A stretch of DNA of 64,000 bases from Pelagicoccus sp. SDUM812003 (GTDB lineage Bacteria > Verrucomicrobiota > Verrucomicrobiia > Opitutales > Opitutaceae), in the NCBI RefSeq assembly GCF_031127815.1, contig NZ_JARXHY010000001.1, forward strand, positions 124,001 through 188,000, read 5' to 3'. The position numbers were made by a program, and so were the translations under genes. Below are positions 32,547-43,063 of this stretch, piece by piece. The first letter of the stretch is position 1. Each line of letters begins with the position of its first letter. The notes beneath the pieces are model-generated. The model searched no databases. It had not been told where the DNA came from and saw only the letters and a program-made list of their open reading frames with translations.

Positions 32547-33317
32547 ATGGATACGTTGGAAATGTTTAGTTTGTCAGGTAAAACTGCCTTGGTTACTGGC
32601 TGTAAGCGGGGTATCGGTAAGTCGATAGCGATCGGATTGGCTGAAGCCGGTGCTGATATAATAGGAGTCTCGGCTTCCTTGGAATCTTCTGGCAGCGAAG
32701 TTGAGAAAGAAGTCTGTACCTTAGGCAGGTCCTTTACTGGTTATCAATGTGACTTTAGTGATCGGAGTAGTCTGTATTCTTTTATCGAAATTGTTAAAAA
32801 GCGTCACTCGACTATCGATATATTGATTAACAATGCCGGTACTATTCTGCGTAAGCCTGCAGTCGAACACCCTGACGAGTATTGGGATAAGGTGATTGAG
32901 GTTAACCTCAATGCTCAATTTATACTAAGCAGGGAGATCGGTAAAGAAATGGTGGAGCGTGGATCAGGTAAAATCATCTTCACGGCATCGCTCCTGACAT
33001 TTCAAGGTGGAATTACTGTGCCTGGCTACGCGGCAAGCAAGGGTGGGATTGGGCAATTGACAATGGCTTTGGCAAATGAGTGGGCCTCGAAAGGCATCAA
33101 TGTAAACGCAATAGCTCCTGGTTACATCTCGACTGACAACACCGAAGCGTTGCGAAATGACCCTGAACGTAGTCAATCGATATTGTCTAGAATTCCTGCG
33201 GGAAGATGGGGTAAGGGGGATGACTTCAAGGGGCCAGCCGTGTTTTTGGCATCTCGAGCGTCTGAATACGTGCACGGCACGGTGATGCTCGTTGATGGAG
33301 GTTGGATGGGGCGATAA
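32547..33317 (+). CDS. kduD: KduD-like SDR (5-keto-KDG reductase)
   Basis: A 256-residue classical SDR: FSLSGKTALVTGCKRGIGKS, DFSD, NNAGTI, catalytic Ser in TASLLTFQGG, Tyr and Lys in GYAASKGGIGQLT, and INVNAIAPGYISTDNTEALR. The N-terminus and the TDNTEALR region are typical of KduD (2-dehydro-3-deoxy-D-gluconate 5-dehydrogenase), whose reverse reaction reduces 2,5-diketo-3-deoxygluconate to KDG. That is exactly the step needed between the MDR dehydrogenase upstream and KDG kinase. The ATG at 32547 is used because it begins at the SDR N-terminus; it lies 29 bases after the preceding stop. Confidence 0.82.
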   Translation: MDTLEMFSLSGKTALVTGCKRGIGKSIAIGLAEAGADIIGVSASLESSGSEVEKEVCTLGRSFTGYQCDFSDRSSLYSFIEIVKKRHSTIDILINNAGTILRKPAVEHPDEYWDKVIEVNLNAQFILSREIGKEMVERGSGKIIFTASLLTFQGGITVPGYAASKGGIGQLTMALANEWASKGINVNAIAPGYISTDNTEALRNDPERSQSILSRIPAGRWGKGDDFKGPAVFLASRASEYVHGTVMLVDGGWMGR

Positions 33318-33353
33318 TGGACAGATTGATATATCAGAACGTCTAACTATTAC

Positions 33354-34832
33354 ATGATTATGGATACGAAAGTTCAAACAAAGTTGGGATTGGGACATCA
33401 AAAGATGTTTATAGACGGCGAATTTGTAGATTCAGTCTCAGGTAATACTGTCGAAGTCGAGAATCCTGCCAACGAGGAGATCGTAGGTACCGTGCCGGAT
33501 GGGAATGAGGAAGACGCGCGTATTGCGCTCAAGTCCTCAAGTGCCGCCCAAGCGAAATGGGCCGCTATGCCTGCCGTAGAGCGCGGTAACATACTTATCG
33601 CGTTAGCGGAAAAGATAAAAGAGAATCGCGAGCGGTTGGCCCGAATGCTCAGCATCGAGATGGGTAAGACATACAAGCTGGCTCTCGGGGAAGTGGATGT
33701 GGCAGCCGATTTCATTAATTTTCCCGCTCAAGCTGCCCGCCGCCTGGAGGGTGACATCTTCCCTTCCGATTTTCCTAACGAGCACATAATGATTCATAAG
33801 GTTCCTTATGGTGTGACTGTAGGAATTGCCGCGTGGAATTTTCCTTTTGCCCTTTCTTGCAGGAAGATCGGACCATCTTTGACTGCGGGTAATGTCATGG
33901 TTGTTAAGCCGCCATCTGTCACGCCGATAACAGTATTGGAACTTGGTAAACTTGCTGTCGAGGCGGGTGTACCTAAGGGAGTTCTAAACATTGTGACAGG
34001 TGGCGGTAGGACTATGGGGAGCGAGTTAGTTCGAAATAAGCTGACAAGGTTAGTTAGTATGACAGGAAGCACTAGCACTGGTCAGCAGATTTTTAGCATG
34101 TGCGCTGACAATCTTACGGCGGTCCGCTTGGAGCTGGGAGGCAAAGCTCCTTTTATCCTACTGGAAGACGGTGATGTGGATAAGGCTGTCGAGGCGGCTG
34201 TAGTTTCGCGACACTTGAATTCTGGCCAAGTTTGCACCTGCCCTGAACGTTTCTATATTCACGATGCTGTGTACGATGAATTTGTGGAGAAGTACGTCGC
34301 AGCGACAAAGAAGTTAAAGATGGGAGACCCGCTACACCCAGAAACCGACTTGGGGCCTAAGGTAAGTGGTTACGAGCTCGAGCAAATGGAGAAAATGGTG
34401 GAGAGGGCTTTGAATCAGGGATGCAAGCTTGTCTTGGGGGGGAAGCGACCAGATGGCGAAGACTTCAAAAGAGGCCATTGGTATGAACCGACAATTCTCA
34501 CTGAAGCCACAAACGAAATGTCGATTATGAGAGACGAGGTCTTCGGGGTAGTCAGTCCGATTATGCGCATACAGAGCTTTGAACATGCCCTAAGGCTTGC
34601 TAACGATAGTGACTACGGCCTGTCAGCTTTCTTGTTTACAAATGATGTTCGTAAGATCCAGCGTGCAGTTTTAGAGTTGGACTTCGGAGAAATCTACGTG
34701 AACCGACAGATGGGTGAGCAACGACAAGGTTTCCACAACGGATATAAGCTAAGCGGAACTGGAGGGGAAGACGGCAAGTATGGCCTTGAAAACTATTTAG
34801 AGAAGAAAACCTTTTACGTTAATTTTAGCTGA
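33354..34832 (+). CDS. aldehyde dehydrogenase, probable 3,6-anhydro-L-galactose dehydrogenase
   Basis: A 492-residue NAD(P) aldehyde dehydrogenase. Oxyanion Asn in [12 protein letters not shown], Glu about 259 in [10 protein letters not shown], catalytic Cys about 294 in [12 protein letters not shown], and the C-terminal [15 protein letters not shown]. It belongs to the lactaldehyde-dehydrogenase-like branch. The first step of anhydro-L-galactose breakdown is oxidation of its aldehyde to anhydrogalactonate by such an enzyme, and the next gene (7 bases downstream) is the cycloisomerase of the second step. Function is inferred from this pairing. ATG 33354 or 33360 could be the start. Confidence 0.83.
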   Translation: MIMDTKVQTKLGLGHQKMFIDGEFVDSVSGNTVEVENPANEEIVGTVPDGNEEDARIALKSSSAAQAKWAAMPAVERGNILIALAEKIKENRERLARMLSIEMGKTYKLALGEVDVAADFINFPAQAARRLEGDIFPSDFPNEHIMIHKVPYGVTVGIAAWNFPFALSCRKIGPSLTAGNVMVVKPPSVTPITVLELGKLAVEAGVPKGVLNIVTGGGRTMGSELVRNKLTRLVSMTGSTSTGQQIFSMCADNLTAVRLELGGKAPFILLEDGDVDKAVEAAVVSRHLNSGQVCTCPERFYIHDAVYDEFVEKYVAATKKLKMGDPLHPETDLGPKVSGYELEQMEKMVERALNQGCKLVLGGKRPDGEDFKRGHWYEPTILTEATNEMSIMRDEVFGVVSPIMRIQSFEHALRLANDSDYGLSAFLFTNDVRKIQRAVLELDFGEIYVNRQMGEQRQGFHNGYKLSGTGGEDGKYGLENYLEKKTFYVNFS

Positions 34833-34839
34833 GACGACT

Positions 34840-35982
34840 GTGAGTAGTATAAAAAGCATAGAAACGCGGATTTTCAACGTGCCTCTTGCTGAGGTTCTTG
34901 TGGATGCGAAGCACGGAAATCATACCCATTTCGAGCTACTCACTGTGATCGTTACATTGGAAGATGGCCGATCAGGAGTAGGTTACACCTACACGGGGGG
35001 TAAGGGAGGGCATTCGATTAAAGCCATGATCGATAATGATCTTGCTCCAGCGTTGGTTGGGCAGGAAGGAGACGAGGTCGAGAGAGTGAACGACTTTTGC
35101 GAGTGGCATATTCACTATGTTGGAAGAGGTGGGGTGGCTTCTTTCGCAATCTCAGCGATAGACATTGCCCTATGGGATATTCGATGCAAAACCAAGGGAT
35201 TGCCTCTTTGGAAAGTCGCAGGAGGTGTTTCGAACAAATGCAAAGCATATAGAGGTGGCATTGACCTTATGTTTCCTTTATCCAAGCTATTGAAAAGCAT
35301 CGGAAGCTATCTTGAAGCTGGTTTCAACGGGGTAAAAATCAAGATTGGACGACCGAGTATTGCTGAGGACCTAGAGCGCATTGCAGCGGTCCGTCAGCTT
35401 GTGGGTCAGGATGTAGCTTTTATGATCGACGCAAATTATTCACTTAGCGTTGATAAGGCGATCGAGGTAGCTAGGCGAGCTCGTGAATTTGATTTGGTTT
35501 GGTTTGAAGAACCGATAGTCCCTGATGACTACAAGGGCTATGCTCGTATTGGCAAGGAGTCAGGGGTACCCCTCGCTATGGGCGAGAATTTGCATACATT
35601 GTATGAATTTGGATACGCGTTCGAGCAGTCGAATCTTTCGTTCATTCAGCCGGACGCTTCGAATTGTGGAGGTATAACTAATTGGTTAAAGGTGGCCGAA
35701 ATGTCTCGAAGACATGGAGTCCCAGTATGCTCGCATGGTATGCACGAGTTGCACGTGAGTTTAGTGTCTGCTCAGCCGAATGCTGGTTGGCTAGAGGTGC
35801 ATAGTTTTCCAATCGACGAATACACGATGCATCCGCTGAGGCTCGAAAATGGCCAGGCAGTAGCGCCTGAAATCCCCGGCATTGGCGTTGAATTTGATTG
35901 GGAAAAACTAAAGCGATTCGAAGTCTCAAGGGCTCTTGTTGACATCAATAATCAACGGAAATCCATGTTCGCTCAGCTTTGA
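34840..35982 (+). CDS. enolase-superfamily enzyme, probable 3,6-anhydro-L-galactonate cycloisomerase
   Basis: A 380-residue mandelate-racemase-type enzyme starting with GTG. Active-site pattern: Lys166 and Lys168 in GVKIKIG, metal ligands in MIDANYS, WFEEPI and AMGENLHT, and the acid/base His in CSHGMHELH. It also keeps [20 protein letters not shown]. Family members dehydrate or cycloisomerise sugar acids. Directly after the aldehyde dehydrogenase, it fits opening of anhydrogalactonate to 2-keto-3-deoxy-galactonate. Dehydratases of other sugar acids look alike, so the exact reaction rests on context. Last gene of the operon. Confidence 0.8.
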   Translation: MSSIKSIETRIFNVPLAEVLVDAKHGNHTHFELLTVIVTLEDGRSGVGYTYTGGKGGHSIKAMIDNDLAPALVGQEGDEVERVNDFCEWHIHYVGRGGVASFAISAIDIALWDIRCKTKGLPLWKVAGGVSNKCKAYRGGIDLMFPLSKLLKSIGSYLEAGFNGVKIKIGRPSIAEDLERIAAVRQLVGQDVAFMIDANYSLSVDKAIEVARRAREFDLVWFEEPIVPDDYKGYARIGKESGVPLAMGENLHTLYEFGYAFEQSNLSFIQPDASNCGGITNWLKVAEMSRRHGVPVCSHGMHELHVSLVSAQPNAGWLEVHSFPIDEYTMHPLRLENGQAVAPEIPGIGVEFDWEKLKRFEVSRALVDINNQRKSMFAQL

Positions 35983-36869
35983 TTTCTCCTCGTGTGATGC
36001 CAGCCCCTAGAAATGGATCAGTAGGTTTCTCCGGAAACTTGAGCCGACAGACGCGCCGAAGACACGTTTCCCAAGGGAGCCACCCGCGACGGGCGATGCA
36101 TTTTTTACTGTGTGGGCTCTCGACTTTACTTCAGTTGATGTGGGAGGGTTTCTGTTTCAGGAGCAGTTGGTTGGCTTAGCGAACGGCGAAGAGGAAGCTA
36201 CTCGTTGCTTGAGCTTTGAAATGCCAATGTAATGAAAGCGAATCTCGTTACATCGGAGATCCACACATTCGGCTGTCTTTAAGCACTTTTTTGTCAGCTG
36301 AGGGTTCCTAAAGGTAGACAAGAGCCATTTGAACAGGTCAGCATCTAGATTCGAATGAATTAAATTTGGTAGCAACGAGCAGGTGACAGCAAGTGGATAA
36401 CGCTAGCTTGAAATAAGAGGTCCAAGACTAAATCCTGAAGCTTTATGTATTTAATACTGAAGGGATATGCAAATTTTATTGGATAATGAAAAGTTTTTAC
36501 TTACTTCGGCAGTGAAACTCACTTCATTGATTTGAATAATTCGAGTTAGGTTACCGTGATTTATTAAGCTATGTTATCATTGATTGGTCGGAATTCATAT
36601 TCTTCAATGAGCGAGAATGGGCAATTTCATTCCCGTGGAGACTTGGTTTCAATAAATTGAGTTTTCTTTAATTAAATCCAATGGCGATATTCTTTCTGAT
36701 CGATAACTTGAAGCTCGAAACAAATGAATAGCTACTTGTTAGAGTTGAATGAACTGCCAGTTGGTAGATCTTGGATTGTTATGTGAGATTCGGAAAAGAC
36801 AAAAGGCAGGGTTCTGTAGCAAAATAGAGCTACTCCTGCGAGAGGTGAAATTTTAAACGATAATAAATT
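35983..36869. other. 887-base non-coding, AT-rich stretch
   Basis: No convincing gene on either strand. The first about 150 bases are GC-rich, with a small CCCG-CGA-CGGG hairpin followed by a short T run near 36105, which may end the upstream operon. From about 36200 the sequence becomes strongly AT-rich with no protein-like frame. It could be a decayed insertion or a long promoter region for the kinase at 36870. Confidence 0.5.
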
Positions 36870-37955
36870 ATGTTGGTTGTTACCTTTGGAGAAATCATAG
36901 GTCGTCTGGAGACTCCTGGACATCTAAGATTGCGCCAGGCGCGTGACCTTGAGGTGACCTATACTGGTGCAGAAGCTAGCGTAGCGGCTTCGATATGCAA
37001 TTTCGGCGGGGACGCTCGCTACGTGACAGCGCTGCCTAAGCATGCTTTAGCCGAGGCGGCCGTGGACGCCGTGCGTGCCGTTGGCGTGGATACCAGTTTT
37101 GTTCTGAGAACAGACTGGGGGCGTTTGGGCATGTGCTATATGGAGATGGGATTGAACCAACGCCCGAGCAATGTGATTTATGATCGAGCTTATTCGGCGA
37201 TCGCCATTACAGATTCGGTAGAATATGATTGGGAGAATATTTTTTGCGATGCTGATTGGCTCCATTTGAGTGGGATCACCCCAGCTCTTTCCGCAGTCGC
37301 TGCTGAGACAACGTTGGTCGCCGCCATGGTAGCAAAGGATTCCGGTTGTAAAGTCTCTCTCGATTTGAATTTTCACAGCGCTCTTTGGAAGTGGAATGAG
37401 TCGAACTCTTCGAGGGATCTTGCTCGTCAAACAATCGGTACTTTGCTGCCTTTTGTAGATGTTGTCATCGGAAACGAAGACGATTACCACGATGTCTTGG
37501 GTATTCAGGCGGATAAAACAGGCTTTAGCAGTGGATCTCGCAAAATTGATTGTTATTCTGAAGTTGCTAGAACAGTGATTGATTGCTTTCCAAATCTAAG
37601 CAATGTCGCAATTACGCTTTCTGAAAGCTTATCGTTATCGAATAACAATTGGGGAGCAATGCTCTACGATGCTAAGAAGGGCCAAGCTTTCTTTGCTCCG
37701 TTGAGCCAGAAAAGAACATACGAGCCATATCAGATAAAGAGTGTTGTAGACAGTGTCGGGTGTGGAGAATCTTTTGCTGGTGGTCTGATATTTGCATTGA
37801 ACACGCCAAAGCTGTGCGACCCCGAGCTAGCTATCCAGTATGCTGTGGCTGCGGCTTGCTTGAAGCATTCTATAAAAGGCGAATTCAACTTCTCTACACG
37901 TGAAGAGGTGGAAGCATTGATGGGCGATACTGTATCGAGACTAGTGCTTCGTTAG
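36870..37955 (+). CDS. PfkB-family kinase paralogue with altered catalytic base
   Basis: A 361-residue paralogue of the KDG kinase at 27969, colinear from VTFGEIIGRL to the shared C-terminal STREEVEAL. Conserved blocks include NQRPSNVIYDRAYSAI, LHLSGITPALS, SLDLNFHSALWKW and VVIGNEDD. The PfkB signature, however, reads VGCGESFAGGLIFAL: the catalytic Asp (302 in the paralogue) is Glu300 here, and the GAG turn is changed. It may be weak, altered in substrate, or a non-catalytic sensor. It stands alone between non-coding stretches. The reading frame is intact and the composition is lower in GC than most of the window, so it is not an obvious pseudogene. Confidence 0.8.
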   Translation: MLVVTFGEIIGRLETPGHLRLRQARDLEVTYTGAEASVAASICNFGGDARYVTALPKHALAEAAVDAVRAVGVDTSFVLRTDWGRLGMCYMEMGLNQRPSNVIYDRAYSAIAITDSVEYDWENIFCDADWLHLSGITPALSAVAAETTLVAAMVAKDSGCKVSLDLNFHSALWKWNESNSSRDLARQTIGTLLPFVDVVIGNEDDYHDVLGIQADKTGFSSGSRKIDCYSEVARTVIDCFPNLSNVAITLSESLSLSNNNWGAMLYDAKKGQAFFAPLSQKRTYEPYQIKSVVDSVGCGESFAGGLIFALNTPKLCDPELAIQYAVAAACLKHSIKGEFNFSTREEVEALMGDTVSRLVLR

Positions 37956-38341
37956 GTCGCGCTATGAAAATTGCTTTCTAGGATTCTGAGTTTCTGATCA
38001 TTCAATATTTTTTTCTTTATCGGTGAGTCAATTATGGCTTTCGGTCTAGTGCTAGGTTAGAAACTTCTGAAGGTTTAAGTCACTCGAAGGGACCTCTTGG
38101 TCTATGGCGGTGTAAACTCTAGATTGGGCGGCGGATCTGCTTGTGCTCGGGTTATTGCCCGTCGCGTTGAAGATATCGTGATTTTTATCTTTGCATATGC
38201 GGTTTACCCGTTCCTGGAGTGCTAAACGCATGCGAAGTTTAGTGCCAAGGAATTGGTCACGCACCTGAAGTGCCTTGTTGTGCGTGTGCGACTCGGGTGA
38301 CGTGCTACATTTAGCTTCGAGTGCGGACCGAACCACTGATG
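37956..38341. other. intergenic region between convergent genes
   Basis: No supportable gene in 386 bases between the kinase stop and the XylR-like stop. A short minus-strand frame (38052-38336) has no recognisable features. Confidence 0.4.
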
Positions 38342-39514
38342 CTACATTCCAGGCAGGTCAAGTTTCGAAGGATTTGTTTTCCTTCGATACTTCGCTGGTG
38401 TTGTGTTGAGGCACCGCTTGAACACCTGATTGAGATACTCCTGATAGTTGAATCCGCTCCGGATCGCGACATCTATTATGGGCAGGGTAGTAAAGCTAAG
38501 CATGTCGCAGGCTCGTCGGAGTTTGACGTCCTGAATCGACCGTCCAACGGTTCTTCCGAGAGTTTCTTTGAATCGACGCTGAAGGACGCTGCGTGAAAGC
38601 CCAGCGGCGCTAGCGATTTCCTCAACGGAGATCCCTTCGCATGCCTTCTCCCTGATCAGTTGGAGCGCTTTCGCTAGCGAAGGGTCGTCGACGGCTTCGA
38701 AATCGCTCGAGAGTCTTCGATGGATAGTCAGAGGCGGAATTCGTGTAGGATCGCTGTTTGGTTTTGAACCGTGTAATATCTGATCGAGGAGCTTGGCTGC
38801 CTGATACCCCACCTCGTTGTGGTTTGGCTCTATGCTGGTCAATCGTGGTTGGCAGAGATCGCAGAAAGACGAATCGTTGTCTACAGATATGATGCTTACT
38901 TGCTCTGGGATAGCGATCGATCGTCGCCTGCAAGCTTCGAAAGCAATAGGTGCGAACTGGTCGCTCGCGATCATTAATCCAAGAGGAACAGGACAGCTGG
39001 CCAACCAGTTTTCGATTTTGGTTAGTGTGCTGGGCCAGTTAGCCGGCTCGCGGTCGCGAGTGCTGAGTTGAAGCTTTTGAATCGAAGACGCCGACTGTGC
39101 TGAGGCGTGTTCCCTGAACCCGATCAGTCTTTGGTTGGACCAGGTTTCATTTTCTACTCCGAGGAAAGCGAAATTCCGATGTCCCATTTCCATGAGATGA
39201 GAAGCCCCCAGTTCGCCGATCTGTGCGTCATGGCTGCTCACAACCGGGTAAGGTGATCCAATGACATTTCCGAGAACATCGACTATCGGTACACCTTTGC
39301 GAGCAACTAGCTCTAGTGATTCCGACCGTGAGATTCTCGCGATAATGCCGTCGCCCTTCCATTGGTCGATGCTGCTTGGCTCCAAGGAACCAAGTGGGCC
39401 TGTGTAATGAAAAATAGACCAGTCGTTGGTTTCGTGCAGGTAGCGAGATATGCCGCCAAGAATAGCTCTCCCTGAAGCGAGCGAGGTCTCGATAAGGATA
39501 GCGATATTTTTCAT
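38342..39514 (-). CDS. XylR-like regulator (LacI-type sensor + AraC HTH)
   Basis: A 390-residue regulator with a LacI/periplasmic-binding-like sensor first (IAILIETSLASGRAILGGISRYL, GDGIIARI, VVSSHDAQIGELGASHLMEMGHRNFAFLG, MIASDQFAPIAFEACRR, VSIISVDND) and two AraC-type helix-turn-helix motifs last (ISVEEIASAAGLSRSVLQRRFKE and PIIDVAIRSGFNYQEYLNQVFKR). The same fusion occurs in E. coli XylR, and many verrucomicrobial and planctomycete sugar regulators share it. It faces the galK-galT-galE operon across 122 bases and so probably senses galactose or a related sugar. Confidence 0.87.
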   Translation of the reverse strand: MKNIAILIETSLASGRAILGGISRYLHETNDWSIFHYTGPLGSLEPSSIDQWKGDGIIARISRSESLELVARKGVPIVDVLGNVIGSPYPVVSSHDAQIGELGASHLMEMGHRNFAFLGVENETWSNQRLIGFREHASAQSASSIQKLQLSTRDREPANWPSTLTKIENWLASCPVPLGLMIASDQFAPIAFEACRRRSIAIPEQVSIISVDNDSSFCDLCQPRLTSIEPNHNEVGYQAAKLLDQILHGSKPNSDPTRIPPLTIHRRLSSDFEAVDDPSLAKALQLIREKACEGISVEEIASAAGLSRSVLQRRFKETLGRTVGRSIQDVKLRRACDMLSFTTLPIIDVAIRSGFNYQEYLNQVFKRCLNTTPAKYRRKTNPSKLDLPGM

Positions 39515-39636
39515 ACGATGACCGAAATGCTTAAAAAAATGAGCGGTATCTATCTGGATTGGGAGAGCGAAAAAGTGCTAGACTCCTTTCATATTCGCCA
39601 TTGAGGCGTTCGAATTCAAGCGACTTGATTCATAAA

Positions 39637-40821
39637 ATGACAGTGATGAAAAGCAACATGCAACGGGTGGAAACATTAGCGGAGGTGGAGAGACGATTTT
39701 GTGTGGAATGGGGAGCTTTGCCTTCGTTTTTCGCTATTGCGCCGGGCAGGGTAAACCTGATCGGCGAGCATGTGGATTACAACATGGGTTGGGTTCTCCC
39801 TGCTGCAATCGAGAAGCATGTGGTGCTGGCGGCGAATCCTAATGGAGGTTCACGGATCAGAGTTCGCAGTTCCGGATTTAGCGAGCTGGTTTCGGTCGAC
39901 TTGGGGGAGCTTCATTCTCGCCGAGAGTCCGGGTGGGGGCGTTACGTAGTCGGAGTGCTCACAGTCCTGGCTGAAAGAGGTGTGGACCTGAAAGGATTTG
40001 ATGGGTATCTCGAGTCCACGATTCCTTCGGGGGGCGGACTTAGCAGTAGCGCTGCTCTCGAAGCTGCTGTTTGCCAAGCTGCTTTGACTGTGGCTGGAGA
40101 ATCGATGGGAGAAATGGAAATGGCGAAATTATGCCAGGAAGCAGAGCATAGATTCGGAGGTGTTCCGTGTGGACTCATGGATCAAGCTGCCGTTTTCGCT
40201 AGTCGGGAAGGAAGCCTTCTTCTGATGGACTGCGGAGAGGAGACGGTCCGACATGTACCATTTGACTGCGAAGATTGGGCTATCATGATTCTGAATACGG
40301 GAGTTAAGCACAATCTGGCGGATGGGGAATATGCGGTTCGGCGACGTTGTTGCGAGGAAGCGGCGAACTTGCTGGGCCTGCCAAGTCTTCGTTCGCTGGA
40401 GCCGTCCCAACTGCAGGAAACGCTTTCTAGAGAGGACTTGAATGGCGAATTGCGACGATGTATTCGCCATGTGGTTACAGAGAACGAAAGGGTGCTGCGT
40501 TGCGTGAAGTCTCTACGCTCTGGAGACATGGCGACTGTGGGTCGCCTGCTGAACGAGAGTCATGAGTCGCTAAGAAGCGACTATCGGGTAAGCTGCAGGG
40601 AGCTCGATTTCGTAGCGAAAACGCTACAGGACATGGATGCTGTCACAGGTTGTCGAATGACAGGAGGCGGTTTCGGGGGATCGTGCGTCGCGATCGTTAG
40701 GAGCGAAGAGATCAGGTCCGTCTCTGAGTATGCGATCCGGGCTTATCGAAAAGAGTATGGTGGAGAGTTGGATGTTTTCAGCTCCCGGCCCGTAGGGGGC
40801 TCAAAAGTGGTTTTCAACTAG
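39637..40821 (+). CDS. galK: galactokinase
   Basis: A 394-residue GHMP kinase. The galactokinase signature [15 protein letters not shown] lies near the N-terminus, the phosphate-binding loop [14 protein letters not shown] follows, then [10 protein letters not shown] and the C-terminal [13 protein letters not shown]. It phosphorylates D-galactose at C1 with ATP, the first Leloir step. ATG 39637 is used; 39646 or 39658 are nearby in-frame options. It heads the galK-galT-galE operon, which would consume the galactose released by the agarolytic and demethylating enzymes. Confidence 0.92.
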   Translation: MTVMKSNMQRVETLAEVERRFCVEWGALPSFFAIAPGRVNLIGEHVDYNMGWVLPAAIEKHVVLAANPNGGSRIRVRSSGFSELVSVDLGELHSRRESGWGRYVVGVLTVLAERGVDLKGFDGYLESTIPSGGGLSSSAALEAAVCQAALTVAGESMGEMEMAKLCQEAEHRFGGVPCGLMDQAAVFASREGSLLLMDCGEETVRHVPFDCEDWAIMILNTGVKHNLADGEYAVRRRCCEEAANLLGLPSLRSLEPSQLQETLSREDLNGELRRCIRHVVTENERVLRCVKSLRSGDMATVGRLLNESHESLRSDYRVSCRELDFVAKTLQDMDAVTGCRMTGGGFGGSCVAIVRSEEIRSVSEYAIRAYRKEYGGELDVFSSRPVGGSKVVFN

Positions 40822-40834
40822 GGATTTGAAGAAG

Positions 40835-41878
40835 ATGAATTACGAACAGCAACCGCACAGGCGAAGGAATTTGCTGACTGGAGAATGGGTTATTTGCTCG
40901 CCGCACCGAGCCGCTAGACCGTGGCAGGGGCAGCTTGAGGATACTGCTCGATCGAAGCGTCCTCAACATGATCCGGCGTGTTACCTCTGTGCCGGAAATG
41001 CTCGTTCTGGAGGGAAACGGAACCCTGATTACCAGGATACGTTTGTGTTCGAAAACGACTTTCGAGCGTTGCTAGACGATGAGGGCCATGACGAAGGCGA
41101 CGAGAAGCACCCATTGCTTTGCTCGAAGCTGATTCGAGGGACGTGTCGGGTCGTCTGCTTTTCTCCCAGGCACGATCTCACGCTAGCGCAGATGTCTGAA
41201 GCTGAGATTTCCAAGGTTGTACAAACTTGGATCGACCAAACGAGTGAGCTGGGCCAGAAGTATTGCTGGGTTCAGGTCTTCGAAAACAAAGGGGCGGCGA
41301 TGGGGTGCTCAAACCCCCATCCACATGGACAAATATGGGCGATGGACGACGTTCCCACCGTGCCGAATCTAGAGGATGAAAACCAGTTCGATTACTATCG
41401 CCGCAACGGGTCGGTGCTGCTGAGCGACTATTTGGAGACAGAGCTGAAGGTGGAGGAGAGACTGGTCTGTCTCAATGATGATTGGGCGGTGCTTGTGCCA
41501 TACTGGGCGGTTTGGCCCTTCGAGACGATTTTGCTGCCTCGGTTCAAAGCCTCTCGACTGACCGACTTGAGCTTTGCGAGGGTGGATTCTCTTTCGAACA
41601 TTTTGAGGAATCTCCTACGAAGATACGATGGATTGTTCAACGTGGACTTTCCCTACTCGATGGGGTGGCACGGAGCACCTTTCGACGGGACGGCGGGCGA
41701 GCATTGGCAGGTCCACGCTCACTTCTATCCTCCTCTTCTTCGCTCCGCTAGCGTCCGCAAATTCATGGTCGGCTTCGAAATGCTGGGTGAGTCTCAACGT
41801 GACATCACGCCGGAACTAGCTGCTGAAAGACTACGCGGAGTCGAACTCGAAGCTGCTTCAGGAAAGGATTGCATATGA
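40835..41878 (+). CDS. galT: galactose-1-phosphate uridylyltransferase
   Basis: A 347-residue HIT-superfamily transferase. Zinc-site Cys pair in CYLCAGN, active-site [13 protein letters not shown] with the nucleophilic His of HPHGQ, then [15 protein letters not shown] and [15 protein letters not shown]. It swaps galactose-1-phosphate with UDP-glucose. ATG 40835 is preferred to a TTG at 40826. It starts 13 bases after galK and overlaps galE as ATGA. Confidence 0.93.
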   Translation: MNYEQQPHRRRNLLTGEWVICSPHRAARPWQGQLEDTARSKRPQHDPACYLCAGNARSGGKRNPDYQDTFVFENDFRALLDDEGHDEGDEKHPLLCSKLIRGTCRVVCFSPRHDLTLAQMSEAEISKVVQTWIDQTSELGQKYCWVQVFENKGAAMGCSNPHPHGQIWAMDDVPTVPNLEDENQFDYYRRNGSVLLSDYLETELKVEERLVCLNDDWAVLVPYWAVWPFETILLPRFKASRLTDLSFARVDSLSNILRNLLRRYDGLFNVDFPYSMGWHGAPFDGTAGEHWQVHAHFYPPLLRSASVRKFMVGFEMLGESQRDITPELAAERLRGVELEAASGKDCI

Positions 41879-42870
41879 AGGTGCTAGTGACTGGTGGCGC
41901 GGGGTATATTGGAAGCGTGGCCACGGACGCTCTTTTGCAGAGAGGACACGACGTAGTCGTTTTCGACAATCTGCAGCAAGGGCACAGGGAAGCGGTTCCC
42001 CTGGAGGCGAGGTTTGTGCAAGGCGACTTGAATTGCTTCAAGGCAATCGATCAGGTTGTTCGCTGCGAAACCCCCGACGCGGTAATGCATTTCTCGGCGA
42101 ACTCACTTGTGGGAGAGTCGATGGAAAAGCCCTTCTTGTATCTGAACGACAATGTGGTGAACGCCCTTAATCTCCTGAAGAGCATGGAGAATCACGGAGT
42201 GAAGAGGATAATTTTCTCATCCACCGCCAATCTTTTTTCTGATCCGTCCGAAATGCCAATTGACGAAACCGAACGCATTGTGCCGGGAAGCCCATATGGA
42301 GAATCTAAGGCGATAATCGAGCGCTTCCTTCACTGGTTGTCTGTCACAAGCGGATTCAGGTACGCTTGTTTGCGATACTTCAACGCGGCTGGCGCCACGG
42401 AAAGGCTGGGAGAGGATCACAATCCGGAGCTTCACCTGATTCCGATTATATTGCAGGTCGCTTTGGGGCAACGAAAGGAAGTGAAGATATTCGGAAACGA
42501 TTACGATACGCCCGACGGCACGTGTATCAGGGATTACATACACGTTGAAGATCTGATAGACGCGCACATACTTGCTCTAGGCGCACTTGAGAGCGGAAAC
42601 CGAGTCTACAATCTCGGCAACGGAAAGGGCTTTTCGGTCAAAGAAGTTGTCGAGTCGGCTAGGCGAGTAACCGGTCATCGAATACCATGCGAGATTGCGA
42701 AGAGAAGGCCTGGAGATCCGGCAGTGCTCGTTGCCGGGAGTGACAAGATTAGAAACGAGCTGGGTTGGTCGCCTCGCTACGCGGATATCGATTCCATCGT
42801 AGAGTCGGCATGGAAGTGGCATAAGGACAATCCGAACGGGTACGAAGGTGAAAAGCGACAGGTTCGCTAG
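41875..42870 (+). CDS. galE: UDP-glucose 4-epimerase
   Basis: A 331-residue extended SDR. NAD-binding [10 protein letters not shown] at the N-terminus, catalytic Ser-Thr in FSSTANLFS, Tyr and Lys in [32 protein letters not shown] and [12 protein letters not shown]. It interconverts UDP-galactose and UDP-glucose to close the Leloir cycle. ATG 41875 overlaps the galT stop codon. Confidence 0.94.
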   Translation: MKVLVTGGAGYIGSVATDALLQRGHDVVVFDNLQQGHREAVPLEARFVQGDLNCFKAIDQVVRCETPDAVMHFSANSLVGESMEKPFLYLNDNVVNALNLLKSMENHGVKRIIFSSTANLFSDPSEMPIDETERIVPGSPYGESKAIIERFLHWLSVTSGFRYACLRYFNAAGATERLGEDHNPELHLIPIILQVALGQRKEVKIFGNDYDTPDGTCIRDYIHVEDLIDAHILALGALESGNRVYNLGNGKGFSVKEVVESARRVTGHRIPCEIAKRRPGDPAVLVAGSDKIRNELGWSPRYADIDSIVESAWKWHKDNPNGYEGEKRQVR

Positions 42871-43063
42871 GCAGTTTCGTGGCCTTAGCTCTGGGGGAAG
42901 AACTTGCGGTTTAGCTAGCGGCACCCATTTTTCCTGACGCATGATGAAAAAAGTGGGGAAACTTTTGGTAAGTATCCCATCTAGTGTTCGTTTACGTCGT
43001 AATCTGTCCAGCTTAGAAGATTTAAGCCGTTCCTCGTCGCTGACCATCATGATAGTCAGCTTC

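Noticed and set aside
32538-32547. TTGAATACAA as an operator before the KduD-like gene
   Set aside because: Only the outer TTG/CAA match; the centre AATA is not palindromic and it lies inside an operon next to the start codon.
36157-36375. 72-codon minus-strand frame in the non-coding stretch
   Set aside because: No protein-like features, spans the change from GC-rich to AT-rich sequence, and has no ribosome site.
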